Assembly: GCA_903926075.1 (NCBI GenBank)
Contig: CAIYHQ010000100.1
Coordinates: forward strand, 1 to 56,916
Length of the DNA: 56,916 nucleotides
Source: an uncultured Methanomicrobiales archaeon
Lineage (GTDB): Archaea; Halobacteriota; Methanomicrobia; Methanomicrobiales; Methanospirillaceae
Direction of reading: 5' to 3'
The first letter of the stretch is position 1. Each line of letters begins with the position of its first letter. Below are positions 9,284-16,763 of the stretch, piece after piece. The translations under genes and the position numbers were made by a program. Below the pieces are notes generated by a model that did no database searches, was not told the DNA's origin, and saw only the letters and a program-made list of their open reading frames with translations.

Positions 9284-9579
9284 GTGTCCAGAATGGGAAG
9301 GGCTAATTTTATTCTTTGTACCATCCTTGCGTTTGTCTGTGTCATATGTGGCACGTTCAGGTTTTTGGACTTCTTGCGCTCTTTATAGAACTATTAACCG
9401 GGGGCACCGGACAACCAGTTCCTCTTTTCAGGGTCTGTTCAATAATTGTTTTGATTTTCGTTGCTATTTATGCTCAGGCAGAGATTAAGACAAGAGGAGT
9501 AAGAGCTGCAGGAGCTGTTGTGATAATTTTTCTTATAATACTTGCAGTGGTGGGCCAGTTCTCCCTTACCAGAAACTGA
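9284..9579 (+). pseudogene. Frameshifted copy of the small membrane protein (copy A)
   Basis: Aligns along its length with the intact gene at 10967-11287. The first part reads MGRANFILCTILAFVCVICGTF, then a one-base loss around 9360-9372 (TTCAGGTTTTTGG against TTCGGGTTTTATGG) shifts the frame. The second part reads on as LLALFIELLTGG and ends with two further hydrophobic segments. It is therefore a decayed duplicate, not a separate gene. The frame from 9316 alone would give a hybrid protein with a nonsense N-terminus. Confidence 0.75.
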
Positions 9580-9609
9580 CATTTTTGAAGAGGTGAACTG
9601 GTAGTTTTT

Positions 9610-9717
9610 ATGTCAGAAGATATTATACCTGTTTTAAAAGAGTTTTTCGGGGATGAATCGAATATTACGGTTGCCATCTGGTGTGGATCAGCAGCTCACA
9701 ACCGGATGAAACCATAG
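9610..9717 (+). pseudogene. Truncated MNT nucleotidyltransferase antitoxin (copy A)
   Basis: The 35-codon frame starts MSEDIIPVLKEFF and ends GSAAHNRMKP then stop. It matches the first 35 residues of the intact gene at 11301 and breaks just inside the GS-x10-DxD catalytic motif, so it cannot be functional. The downstream sequence does not resemble the rest of the gene. Confidence 0.8.
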
Positions 9718-9763
9718 CTAACAATGGATCTGGATCAAATTTCCTTATAAAATTTCATTTATC

Positions 9764-9780
9764 AGTAAAAATGATTTACT
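9764..9780. promoter_or_regulatory. Inverted repeat upstream of vapBC, candidate operator
   Basis: AGTAAA-AATGA-TTTACT is a perfect 6-base inverted repeat with a 5-base spacer, 32 bases before the vapB start and next to an AT-rich TTAATATAAATATC stretch that could serve as TATA box. AbrB-type antitoxins commonly bind such repeats to autoregulate. Binding here is inferred. Confidence 0.4.
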
Positions 9781-9811
9781 ATTAATATAAATATCACTAG
9801 GGAAAAGAGTT

Positions 9812-10048
9812 ATGACAAGTAAAACAAAAATATCGAATGGTTATTCCACAATACTTCCTGCTGAAATCAGAAAGGCACTGAATCTCACTCCTGGAGATGT
9901 TCTCCAGTGGGATGTTGACGACGGTATTATTACTATAAAACCCAGGAAAAAAGTAACTCTCAATCAGATTTGTGGTGTTGTTAGTTCCGGTGGAGACGCA
10001 GTGACCGATAAAAAGAGGATTCAATCGGGAAATAATGATATTCGTTGA
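9812..10048 (+). CDS. vapB: AbrB/SpoVT-fold antitoxin VapB
   Basis: A 78-residue protein with a swapped-hairpin AbrB DNA-binding domain in its first 50 residues (ISNGYSTILPAEIRKALNLTPGDVLQWDV, then GIITIKPRKK). The C-terminal tail (VTLNQICGVVSSGGDAVTDK) is the segment expected to block the toxin active site. A GGGAAAAGAG ribosome binding site precedes the ATG. It overlaps the VapC gene by 14 bases. The same tail occurs in a degraded copy at 35462-35593. Confidence 0.88.
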   Translation: MTSKTKISNGYSTILPAEIRKALNLTPGDVLQWDVDDGIITIKPRKKVTLNQICGVVSSGGDAVTDKKRIQSGNNDIR

Positions 10049-10430
10049 TTCCTCTTTTTTTATTGCGGTTGTTGATAGAAAAGATCAATGGCATATGGCC
10101 GCAAAGGCACTCCTCCCTGTACTTGAAATTGAGACTATTCTCATTTCAGATCTTATCATTGCCGAATCTGTATCCATGATTGGCCGGCGGAGCGGGGGTA
10201 AAGCGGGAGAGCAGCTGTATAACTATTTCATGGACGATTGTACTGTTGTATTTACCGACGAAAAAATAATCAGAGGGAGTATGGAGGTTTTTCTTCGGTA
10301 TGATGGAACCTTGTCAGTTTCAGATGCGGTTTCCGTTTATATTATGAAAAAAAGAAATATAGACAAGATCATTTCGTTTGATTCTGATTTTGACAAAGTT
10401 AAGGAAATTGTAAGGATATATGAGTCCTGA
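10035..10430 (+). CDS. vapC: PIN-domain ribonuclease toxin VapC
   Basis: A 131-residue PIN-domain protein. Acidic metal-binding residues are visible in order: Asp in MIFVDSSFF, Glu in IIAESVSMI, Asp in LSVSDAVSVY and Asp in IISFDSDFDKV. VapC toxins are Mg-dependent endoribonucleases that cut tRNA or rRNA. The full set of active-site residues suggests it is functional. The start codon lies within vapB, implying translational coupling. Confidence 0.88.
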   Translation: MIFVDSSFFIAVVDRKDQWHMAAKALLPVLEIETILISDLIIAESVSMIGRRSGGKAGEQLYNYFMDDCTVVFTDEKIIRGSMEVFLRYDGTLSVSDAVSVYIMKKRNIDKIISFDSDFDKVKEIVRIYES

Positions 10431-10453
10431 ATAAGGAACAGAAATTACAACCA

Positions 10454-10545
10454 TCAATCGTCCCTAAACTTGATTTCCTGTTTTGTAACGGTCTTCATTT
10501 CAGATAAGAATTCCTGTAACAGCGAAAGATCTTTGGAAAAGGTCT
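10454..10545 (-). pseudogene. 3' fragment of a HEPN gene
   Basis: This stretch is closely similar to the end of the HEPN gene at 35634-36062 (its C-terminal LQEFLSEMKTFTKQEIKYRDD segment), on the same strand, with only scattered differences. The remainder of the gene is missing. It follows vapC here, just as the intact HEPN gene follows a dead vapB copy near 35.6 kb, so the two loci share an ancestral arrangement. Confidence 0.7.
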
Positions 10546-10605
10546 TAATTTTTTTCAGCCATTTTCAACATATCTATTTCAATTAACAAGAGTATACAGA
10601 TGTAT

Positions 10606-10838
10606 ATGTCCCCTGAACTTATTCGGGTGAATGAGAAGACAAAGAACCGGTTAAAGTCCCTGAAAGAGCATCCAAGAGAGACTTACTGCGATGTCATAGA
10701 GCGGTTGATCACTATGACTGTGGACGATGTGAACCATTTTCAACTGAAACTCTCGCAGGTATAGAGGAAGGACTTGAAGACCTGGAAGCAGGAAGAGTAA
10801 GGCCGCTTAGAGAGATTGCTAAAGAAATGGGCATTTGA
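10606..10838 (+). pseudogene. Frameshifted RelB-like antitoxin (copy B)
   Basis: Begins MSPELIRVNEKTKNRLKSL and follows the intact antitoxin at 7610 through VIERLITMTVDD. It then has a net two-base insertion near 10729-10745, so the native reading gives VNHFQLKLSQV then stop. The original C-terminus (LEAGRVRPLREIAKEMGI) is still readable in another frame up to 10838. This C-terminal half normally binds the toxin. Confidence 0.8.
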
Positions 10839-10877
10839 ATTCCTGTATTTTACCTAAGAGAATCCATCAGGGAATGA

Positions 10878-10904
10878 ATGAATTTTACCGTCCTCTTCTT
10901 CTGA
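10878..10904 (+). pseudogene. Eight-codon RelE remnant (copy B)
   Basis: MNFTVLFF then stop corresponds to the first residues (MSFTVLF) of the RelE toxin at 7880 and occupies the same position after the antitoxin. The sequence then jumps to the leader of the small membrane protein gene, so almost the whole toxin has been deleted. It is listed as a deletion scar, not as a gene. Confidence 0.65.
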
Positions 10905-10966
10905 CAACCTTATCATGAGATATCAGATAGTTAGAAAAAGGAAAAGGTCATACTATAGAAAAAGAC

Positions 10967-11287
10967 GTGTCCACAATGGGGAAGGCTAATTTCATTCTTG
11001 ATACCATCCTTGCATTTATATTCGTAATATGTGGCACATTCGGGTTTTATGGACTTCTGGCGCTTTTTATCGAACTATTAACCGGAGGTATAGTACAACC
11101 GGTTCCTCTCATCAGGATCTGTACCATAATTGCTCTGATTTTGGTTGCTATTTATGCTCAGGCAAAGATTAAGACAAAAGGTGTAAGAGCGGCAGGGGCA
11201 GCTGTAATAATTTTTCTAATAATCCTTGCAGTACTGGGTCAGTTTTCGTTAGACCCATATCAGAAACTGCCTTTTTTAAAAAGGTGA
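10967..11287 (+). CDS. Small three-helix membrane protein of unknown function (copy B, intact)
   Basis: A 106-residue protein, with GTG at 10967 or ATG at 10976 as start. Three hydrophobic segments lie at about residues 9-35, 45-63 and 72-92, separated by short loops, with a basic stretch (AQAKIKTKGVRAAG) before the last. I recognise no family. It lies 13 bases before an MNT-HEPN pair, and the duplicated copy at 9284 sits before an MNT remnant as well, so the association is older than the duplication. It may be a membrane partner of the toxin system, or only a linked gene. Confidence 0.6.
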   Translation: MSTMGKANFILDTILAFIFVICGTFGFYGLLALFIELLTGGIVQPVPLIRICTIIALILVAIYAQAKIKTKGVRAAGAAVIIFLIILAVLGQFSLDPYQKLPFLKR

Positions 11288-11300
11288 CAGGGTAGTTTTT

Positions 11301-11696
11301 ATGTCAGACGACATTATAACTGTTTTAGAAGAGTTTTTCAGGGATGAATCGAATGTCACGGTTGCTATCCTGTATGGATCAGCAGCTCACGACCGGATGA
11401 AACCGGGCAGTGATGTCGACATTGCAGTGATGCTTGTTGTTGAATCACCGACAATTGTTGATGACCTCTCTTATGCACTTGAACTTATTCTCAGGAAGGA
11501 AGTTGATATCCTTGTATTGAATCGGGCAGATCCAATAATTTCAATGCAGGTCCTGATATACGGAATACTTCTAAAAAACATTAAAGGAGCATATGAGAAT
11601 TTTTTTGCGTATACTACAACTGCATACCATGACCTGAAGATTACAAGAAAACCCTGCGAAGATAGTTTATTGCGGAGATTTGCAGATGTTCGATAA
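11301..11696 (+). CDS. mntA: MNT nucleotidyltransferase antitoxin (MntA-like)
   Basis: A 131-residue minimal nucleotidyltransferase. The catalytic GS-x10-DxD signature reads GSAAHDRMKPGSDVDIAVM, and a further Asp in EVDILVLNRA completes the triad. In characterised MntA-HepT systems the antitoxin adds AMP to the HEPN toxin near its active site and silences it. The gene overlaps the HEPN gene by 17 bases. It is the intact version of the fragment at 9610. Confidence 0.85.
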   Translation: MSDDIITVLEEFFRDESNVTVAILYGSAAHDRMKPGSDVDIAVMLVVESPTIVDDLSYALELILRKEVDILVLNRADPIISMQVLIYGILLKNIKGAYENFFAYTTTAYHDLKITRKPCEDSLLRRFADVR

Positions 11697-12129
11697 AGAC
11701 ATTGCTATAGCAAAAATTGAGACCGTTCGTCGGTGTCTTTTCCGGATTCACTCAGTGACAGGGGATAACCCTGCCACACTTGATGATTTTGACATCCAGG
11801 ATATCGTCGTTTTGAACCTTCAACGTGCAGTACAGTCGTGTGTCGATATCAGTGCTCTTATAATCGCCAGTCAATCCCTGGGAGTTCCGATAACACAGAA
11901 GGAACACTTCACAATACTTGAACAGGCGGAAATCGTTGACCATGAACTTGCAGGCAGGATGAGACGACTCGTCGGTTTCCGGAATATCGCGATCCATGAT
12001 TATCAGAAGATAAATCCGGATGTTCTGAAATCAATTGTCACAAACCATCTTATTGATATTGAAAAATATACAGGGGTTATTGTGGGGTTTATGAGCGAGA
12101 TTGAAAAGGATTGCTCCACTGGTGAATAA
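11680..12129 (+). CDS. hepT: HEPN ribonuclease toxin (HepT/DUF86-like)
   Basis: A 149-residue helical protein with the HEPN R-x4-H active site in the block VGFRNIAIHDYQ, followed by the conserved Tyr that is AMPylated in related HepT proteins. HEPN toxins of this family are RNases that dimerise around this motif. It overlaps the MNT partner, indicating a coupled pair. The motif is complete, so it is probably functional. The last residues are acidic and variable. Confidence 0.85.
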   Translation: MQMFDKDIAIAKIETVRRCLFRIHSVTGDNPATLDDFDIQDIVVLNLQRAVQSCVDISALIIASQSLGVPITQKEHFTILEQAEIVDHELAGRMRRLVGFRNIAIHDYQKINPDVLKSIVTNHLIDIEKYTGVIVGFMSEIEKDCSTGE

Positions 12130-12208
12130 TCATTTCCAGTATTAAAAATTGATTTCATATATTTATTAAATAATTTTAAATAACCATGCAGAGACTAGTT
12201 ATTATACC

Positions 12209-13474
12209 ATGTCAATTTCTTTAAAGAAAGATCACAGTATCTCGACGATCATTGGAGTAGCCTTCATGCTTGTTCTGGTTACTATTTTAGCGGCAGTCAT
12301 ATTTGCAATGATAATGGGACTTCCACAAAATATTGCCAAATCTGCCCTTGTTGCAACAACAACTGACTTATCGACAACTGAATATGCAAATGGACTACTC
12401 ACAATTTTACCGAGAGCAGGTGATCCTTTCTACCTCGCGGGACAGAAAAAAAAGAATGGGTCTGAGATCTATATTAATGTAGTAAGAGCGGATAATAGCC
12501 AGATTTGGAATAATGTAGCTCCAGATCCGGATATTATCGATGCTGGATCATTATATGGAAGAACTATCTATATTTATCAGTTATACAATTGCCAGAGACC
12601 TGACGGTCAATGTTGTACAAACATGACAACCGATCATACTAAGTTGTCAAAAATGACCTTTTACCCATTCTGGCCTGCTGAATATAGGATTGAACTTATC
12701 GACAATTATACCCATGTCATGATCGGGAACCAGCCTGTCAATACGAAACAATTAAAGCTCAGACCTGCCAACGCAATTTTCAACATGTGTAACGGAGGAT
12801 ATTCCGGTGCGTGGGGTAGTACACCATGTCATCCACTTGTTCCCCATTATCCATCATCTGAGCCTTCGGTAACTACACTTACCTGCTCAAATGGGAATAC
12901 ACTATGTGCCCGGCAGTTTGATGGGAGTCAACATATCAATTATGATCAATATACTGACTTTAATATCACATCTGATTTCTCGTTATCAGTCCATATTAAT
13001 CCAACCAGTTTATCAAGTGGTCATCAGATTTTTGGAAAAGGAAAGAGTGATACTGATGATAATTATGACTTCTATACCATTGAAAACCAGTTATACTTTG
13101 AATGGGTTGACAAGGACAGTGGTCAGATGTATCACATCATGACTGATTCACCTACACTACAGACGAACCAATGGACATATGTTAATGTCGTGCTAGAGAA
13201 CGGAATTCCAAAAATTTACAAAGACGGGCAAGAATATAGTGTACAAAATGGAAACCTGAAGTTTTATCTTGGAGATAATCCATGGGATGGTAGCGCTCCA
13301 ATAACACCAATTCCAGTAAAACTTCGTGATAATGATAATCCTGTGTTTATTGGTCAACAAGATTATCCAGGATTTCCATATAACTTCCAAGGACAGATAA
13401 GTGATATTGCAATTTATGACAGGGCTTTAAGTAATTCTGATATACAAAACAACCGCAATAGCTGCAGGGTATGA
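12209..13474 (+). CDS. Pilin-like surface protein with C-terminal LamG domain
   Basis: A 421-residue protein. Its N-terminus (MSISLKKDHSISTIIGVAFMLVLVTILAAVIF) has the archaeal type IV pilin pattern: a short basic lead, a polar residue, then one long hydrophobic helix at about 11-35. The middle (80-220) has several cysteines and no recognised family. The C-terminal 180 residues match a concanavalin-like LamG jellyroll: ARQFDGSQHINY, DFSLSVHINP, QWTYVNVVLENG and the closing GQISDIAIYDRALS. It is probably processed and either built into or displayed on a pilus-like filament as an adhesin. It is convergent with a four-gene cluster of similar proteins. Confidence 0.75.
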   Translation: MSISLKKDHSISTIIGVAFMLVLVTILAAVIFAMIMGLPQNIAKSALVATTTDLSTTEYANGLLTILPRAGDPFYLAGQKKKNGSEIYINVVRADNSQIWNNVAPDPDIIDAGSLYGRTIYIYQLYNCQRPDGQCCTNMTTDHTKLSKMTFYPFWPAEYRIELIDNYTHVMIGNQPVNTKQLKLRPANAIFNMCNGGYSGAWGSTPCHPLVPHYPSSEPSVTTLTCSNGNTLCARQFDGSQHINYDQYTDFNITSDFSLSVHINPTSLSSGHQIFGKGKSDTDDNYDFYTIENQLYFEWVDKDSGQMYHIMTDSPTLQTNQWTYVNVVLENGIPKIYKDGQEYSVQNGNLKFYLGDNPWDGSAPITPIPVKLRDNDNPVFIGQQDYPGFPYNFQGQISDIAIYDRALSNSDIQNNRNSCRV

Positions 13475-13670
13475 AAGGGGTAAATTGAAAAATAAGATTA
13501 AAACTATTTTATTTTAGAGAATTAAAAGGAAATATAGTGGATGGATGATAATAATCAATTTTTTGAAGAAAAGATTTTTTTTCATAACATAAATATTACT
13601 CCATCTTTGGGTTATCTAAAAAAAATTTGCTGGATTTATTCTTTTTTATATGAGCAAGAGTGTGAAGAAA

Positions 13671-14060
13671 TCAGCATCCTGCGATTATTGATTGTACTAT
13701 GACTGTGTTTGAACCTAACCCGGTATAGATAACGCTAACAGATCCTGAATTTGCAGGTATCTTATCTTTGGGAACCGTAATTATCGCACCATTCGTCCAG
13801 TTTCCATTTGGTACAGATTTAGTCACATTTACTCCATTTATCCTTACTTCTAATTCAGAACCTGAAACTGCATCCCCCCCAACATTCTGAATTGATAAAC
13901 TACAATTATCCAAATTTCTTTCAACAATAGCTTCAACCCGTGGGATTTTTGTGACATTTGGATTTATCAGATGAGAACCAATGATTCCAATCGCTAATGA
14001 AACGAGGGATATCAGGAGAATAGAACTTATTAGTTCAGATACTGCAATTGTATCTTCCAT
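13671..14060 (-). CDS. Small archaeal pilin-like protein
   Basis: I place the start at MEDTIAVSELISS (14060), because this gives a normal short pilin leader before one hydrophobic helix (SSILLISLVSLAIGIIGS). The longer frame to 14120 would add 20 polar residues and overlap the upstream gene. The mature part, about 95 residues, is a small beta-rich domain (SLSIQNVGGDAVSGSELEVRINGV) resembling archaeal type IV pilin DUF1628-like heads. It is the last and smallest gene of the minus-strand pilin cluster and could be the major subunit, with the larger proteins as decorated minor subunits. That role is inferred. Confidence 0.7.
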   Translation of the reverse strand: MEDTIAVSELISSILLISLVSLAIGIIGSHLINPNVTKIPRVEAIVERNLDNCSLSIQNVGGDAVSGSELEVRINGVNVTKSVPNGNWTNGAIITVPKDKIPANSGSVSVIYTGLGSNTVIVQSIIAGC

Positions 14061-14094
14061 AGTTATAGTCCGGATTTCATAATTAATTTGATCT

Positions 14095-16752
14095 TCACGA
14101 ATGTATCGTAAATTTTGCATTACTTTGGTCTACTGCAGTATTCCCGTAACTATCATATGCTTTTATCTTAATATAACAATTAGTTGACGGTGTATTTGGG
14201 ATACTCCAATAATAACTTCCAGTATTAGCGGTTCCTGAACTAATCGGAATCCAAGAAGACCCACTGTTAATTGAATAACTGATATCGACTTTTTGTACTC
14301 CAATGTTATCCGATGCTGTCCATTGTATAACTGGATTTGTCAGGGGGTTATAGCCTACCTGATAACTTTCGCCACCGTTCGGAGATATTATCTGAATAGT
14401 GGGAGGTGTCTGATCTGCTATGGAAAATTTCCCACTTATTCCATTCCCTAAATTACCACTAGCATCAATGGCCTCTACCCTGACTATGTAATTCGTTGAA
14501 GGGAAGTTAGGGACGGACCATAAATATGTTCCATTATTTGCGATATTACTCACTATCTGAAGCCAGTTGATGCCATTATCATTAGAAGATGAGATATTGA
14601 GGGATTTTATACCTGATACCCCTCCAATAGAATCGGATGCGGTCCACTGGATTGTCCTGTTCGAACCACAAGGCCATATTACTCCAGTTGAGGGATTAGC
14701 CACTGTAACGGTTGGAGGTGTTGTATCTACAATACTGAATGTAGTACTGCTTTCATCCGAATCCGATAGATTCCAATTGTTTATAGCAGTAATATTTACT
14801 TTATACTGGTTTGAAAGAATATTTGGAACAGTCCATGAATACTGGGTTGTTGAACCTGAAAGGTTGTTAGCGAGAGAATTCCAGGTGAGTCCATTGTCAG
14901 ATGTATATAATATATTTATATTTGATATAATCCCTCCCCGGGCCTGGGAAACATTCCACTGAATTAATTGATTTGAACCGGCTTCCCAAAGTTCATCACC
15001 TATAGGGACATTGAGATGGATATTAGGTGGGACTTCTGAAAGGATTGTAAAAGGGTTGTAATTTCTAGCTGAAGTAACATCTCCCTGCGAATTATAGGCT
15101 GTTACCTTAACCCAGGCAGATACCGAGGGTGAAGGGAGAAATGAAATCAGCCAGTTATATGTTCCAGTATTTCCAGTATCGGTGATATTTACAAATGTTG
15201 AGTTATCAGTGGAATATGCAAGATTTATCTTTGTAATAGTTGCAATGCCACTCTGTGTGGCAGTCCACTGAATGGATTCGTTTGTATCACCCCGCCAGAT
15301 TTCTCCACCAACCGGTCGATTCAAAGATATGACAGGTGGAGGGTCCTCGTTGATTGTAAATGGTAAATTGCTCTGGACCTTTGCAGTATTACCGGCTTTA
15401 TCAATCGCTGTAACACGAATTAATCCTTCCGATGAAGCGGTGTCGGGCGTCCATAGATAAGTCGAGGTCCCGGTTAGTCCATTTACTATCGGAGTCCATG
15501 AAATCCCATTATTTAGGGAATATTCAAGATTAATTACCACTTCTAGTGGATCAAAATCATCTGATACTGTATAGATTATCGGATATTGAGTATTTTTTAA
15601 GATCTTTTCTCCTCCATTCGGTTGTTGTAACTTAACTGTAGGCGGTATTCCATCCCTTAGGGTAAAAAAACCATTGTTAGTCTTTGAAGCTGCATTTCTC
15701 TCAATATCATAAGCAGTCACCCGGATCTGGCACCTGGAATATGTAGGTTGGTCTAGTGTCGGAACTGTCCAGATATATTCATTACTGGTTGGAGGGGATA
15801 AAGAAGTGATATTACTCCAGGTCACTCCTCCATTGGTGGAGTATTCAAGCCTGATCTCAGTCACACCCACATTGTCAGATGCATCCCACGAAATTGTAAG
15901 TTTACTTTTATAATTATAGATGTCTCCATCATTTGGAGTCTTGACTGCAACAATAGGAGCGTTAGTATCCTTTATTGTAAAGACATTACTGACACCATCT
16001 GACTGGTTTCCGTAAATGGTTGTCGATCGAACCCTGATTAGACAATTTGATGATTTTATATTTGGAACAGTCCAGCGGAACGGACTGCCCACATAAATCC
16101 CACTGCTACCTATCTGACTCCATGTTGAACCGCCGTTTGAAGAAAACTGGATCGTACTTCCAAGAAGAGGATTTCTTGAGACTACTTTCCATGAAATAGG
16201 AAAATATGAACCCATAGGAATTATCTGAGTTCCATCCGGCGATATAACCATCACTTGTGGAGCCTCTTGCAAAGGGGAAAATTGGTCACCACATGGTTCA
16301 TCCGGTATTTGTAAAAAATTATTTGTAGTAAGGACAACTTGTTCTAATGATCCGACCTTACGTATCAATGTAATCCATCCTTGTCCGCTATTGTTATAAG
16401 GTATCTGAATAGTCCTTCCTATCTGCCAGTTATCATCCGGACATGCTAGTTGTAGAGTACAATCACCAATATCAGAGAAATACTGACCGCAGGTATACCG
16501 GGTGCTCCCGTACTGGACAATAAGACTGGAATATGGTAAAAAATCACCACCATCATGAGAAATTGCTAACATTTTTGAACTGGGATCTCTGCCAAAAACT
16601 AATACTGACGCTGATAACTTTGGAATTTTATCAGGTGCCGGGTTTCCCAGATATAACGCTGCAATTACCCCTATTGCGGTAACTGTAAGAGAGATGAGAA
16701 GGATAGTACCTATTGCTTCGGATATTCCTCTTTCATTCCCATTTCTTTTCAT
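14095..16752 (-). CDS. Giant pilin-headed protein with tandem Ig-like repeats
   Basis: An 885-residue protein starting with a pilin-type segment (RGISEAIGTILLISLTVTAIGVIAAL) and a DUF1628-like head (about 40-150). It then has roughly seven beta-sandwich repeats of 90-100 residues. Each carries PxGGExW or a similar opening, IxWTASD, LxYSxNxGxxW and a closing YxWxVPN, a pattern seen in surface Ig-like/adhesin repeats. A GGAGA ribosome binding site lies 7 bases before the ATG. It would extend far from the cell if assembled by a pilus machine. The gene lies 11 bases after the PA14-bearing pilin gene. Confidence 0.8.
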   Translation of the reverse strand: MKRNGNERGISEAIGTILLISLTVTAIGVIAALYLGNPAPDKIPKLSASVLVFGRDPSSKMLAISHDGGDFLPYSSLIVQYGSTRYTCGQYFSDIGDCTLQLACPDDNWQIGRTIQIPYNNSGQGWITLIRKVGSLEQVVLTTNNFLQIPDEPCGDQFSPLQEAPQVMVISPDGTQIIPMGSYFPISWKVVSRNPLLGSTIQFSSNGGSTWSQIGSSGIYVGSPFRWTVPNIKSSNCLIRVRSTTIYGNQSDGVSNVFTIKDTNAPIVAVKTPNDGDIYNYKSKLTISWDASDNVGVTEIRLEYSTNGGVTWSNITSLSPPTSNEYIWTVPTLDQPTYSRCQIRVTAYDIERNAASKTNNGFFTLRDGIPPTVKLQQPNGGEKILKNTQYPIIYTVSDDFDPLEVVINLEYSLNNGISWTPIVNGLTGTSTYLWTPDTASSEGLIRVTAIDKAGNTAKVQSNLPFTINEDPPPVISLNRPVGGEIWRGDTNESIQWTATQSGIATITKINLAYSTDNSTFVNITDTGNTGTYNWLISFLPSPSVSAWVKVTAYNSQGDVTSARNYNPFTILSEVPPNIHLNVPIGDELWEAGSNQLIQWNVSQARGGIISNINILYTSDNGLTWNSLANNLSGSTTQYSWTVPNILSNQYKVNITAINNWNLSDSDESSTTFSIVDTTPPTVTVANPSTGVIWPCGSNRTIQWTASDSIGGVSGIKSLNISSSNDNGINWLQIVSNIANNGTYLWSVPNFPSTNYIVRVEAIDASGNLGNGISGKFSIADQTPPTIQIISPNGGESYQVGYNPLTNPVIQWTASDNIGVQKVDISYSINSGSSWIPISSGTANTGSYYWSIPNTPSTNCYIKIKAYDSYGNTAVDQSNAKFTIHS

Positions 16753-16763
16753 TTACGTCTCCA

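Noticed and set aside
9316-9579. Independent 87-residue membrane protein gene
   Set aside because: The N-terminal residues come from a shifted frame of the copy of the gene at 10967; it is a frameshifted duplicate.
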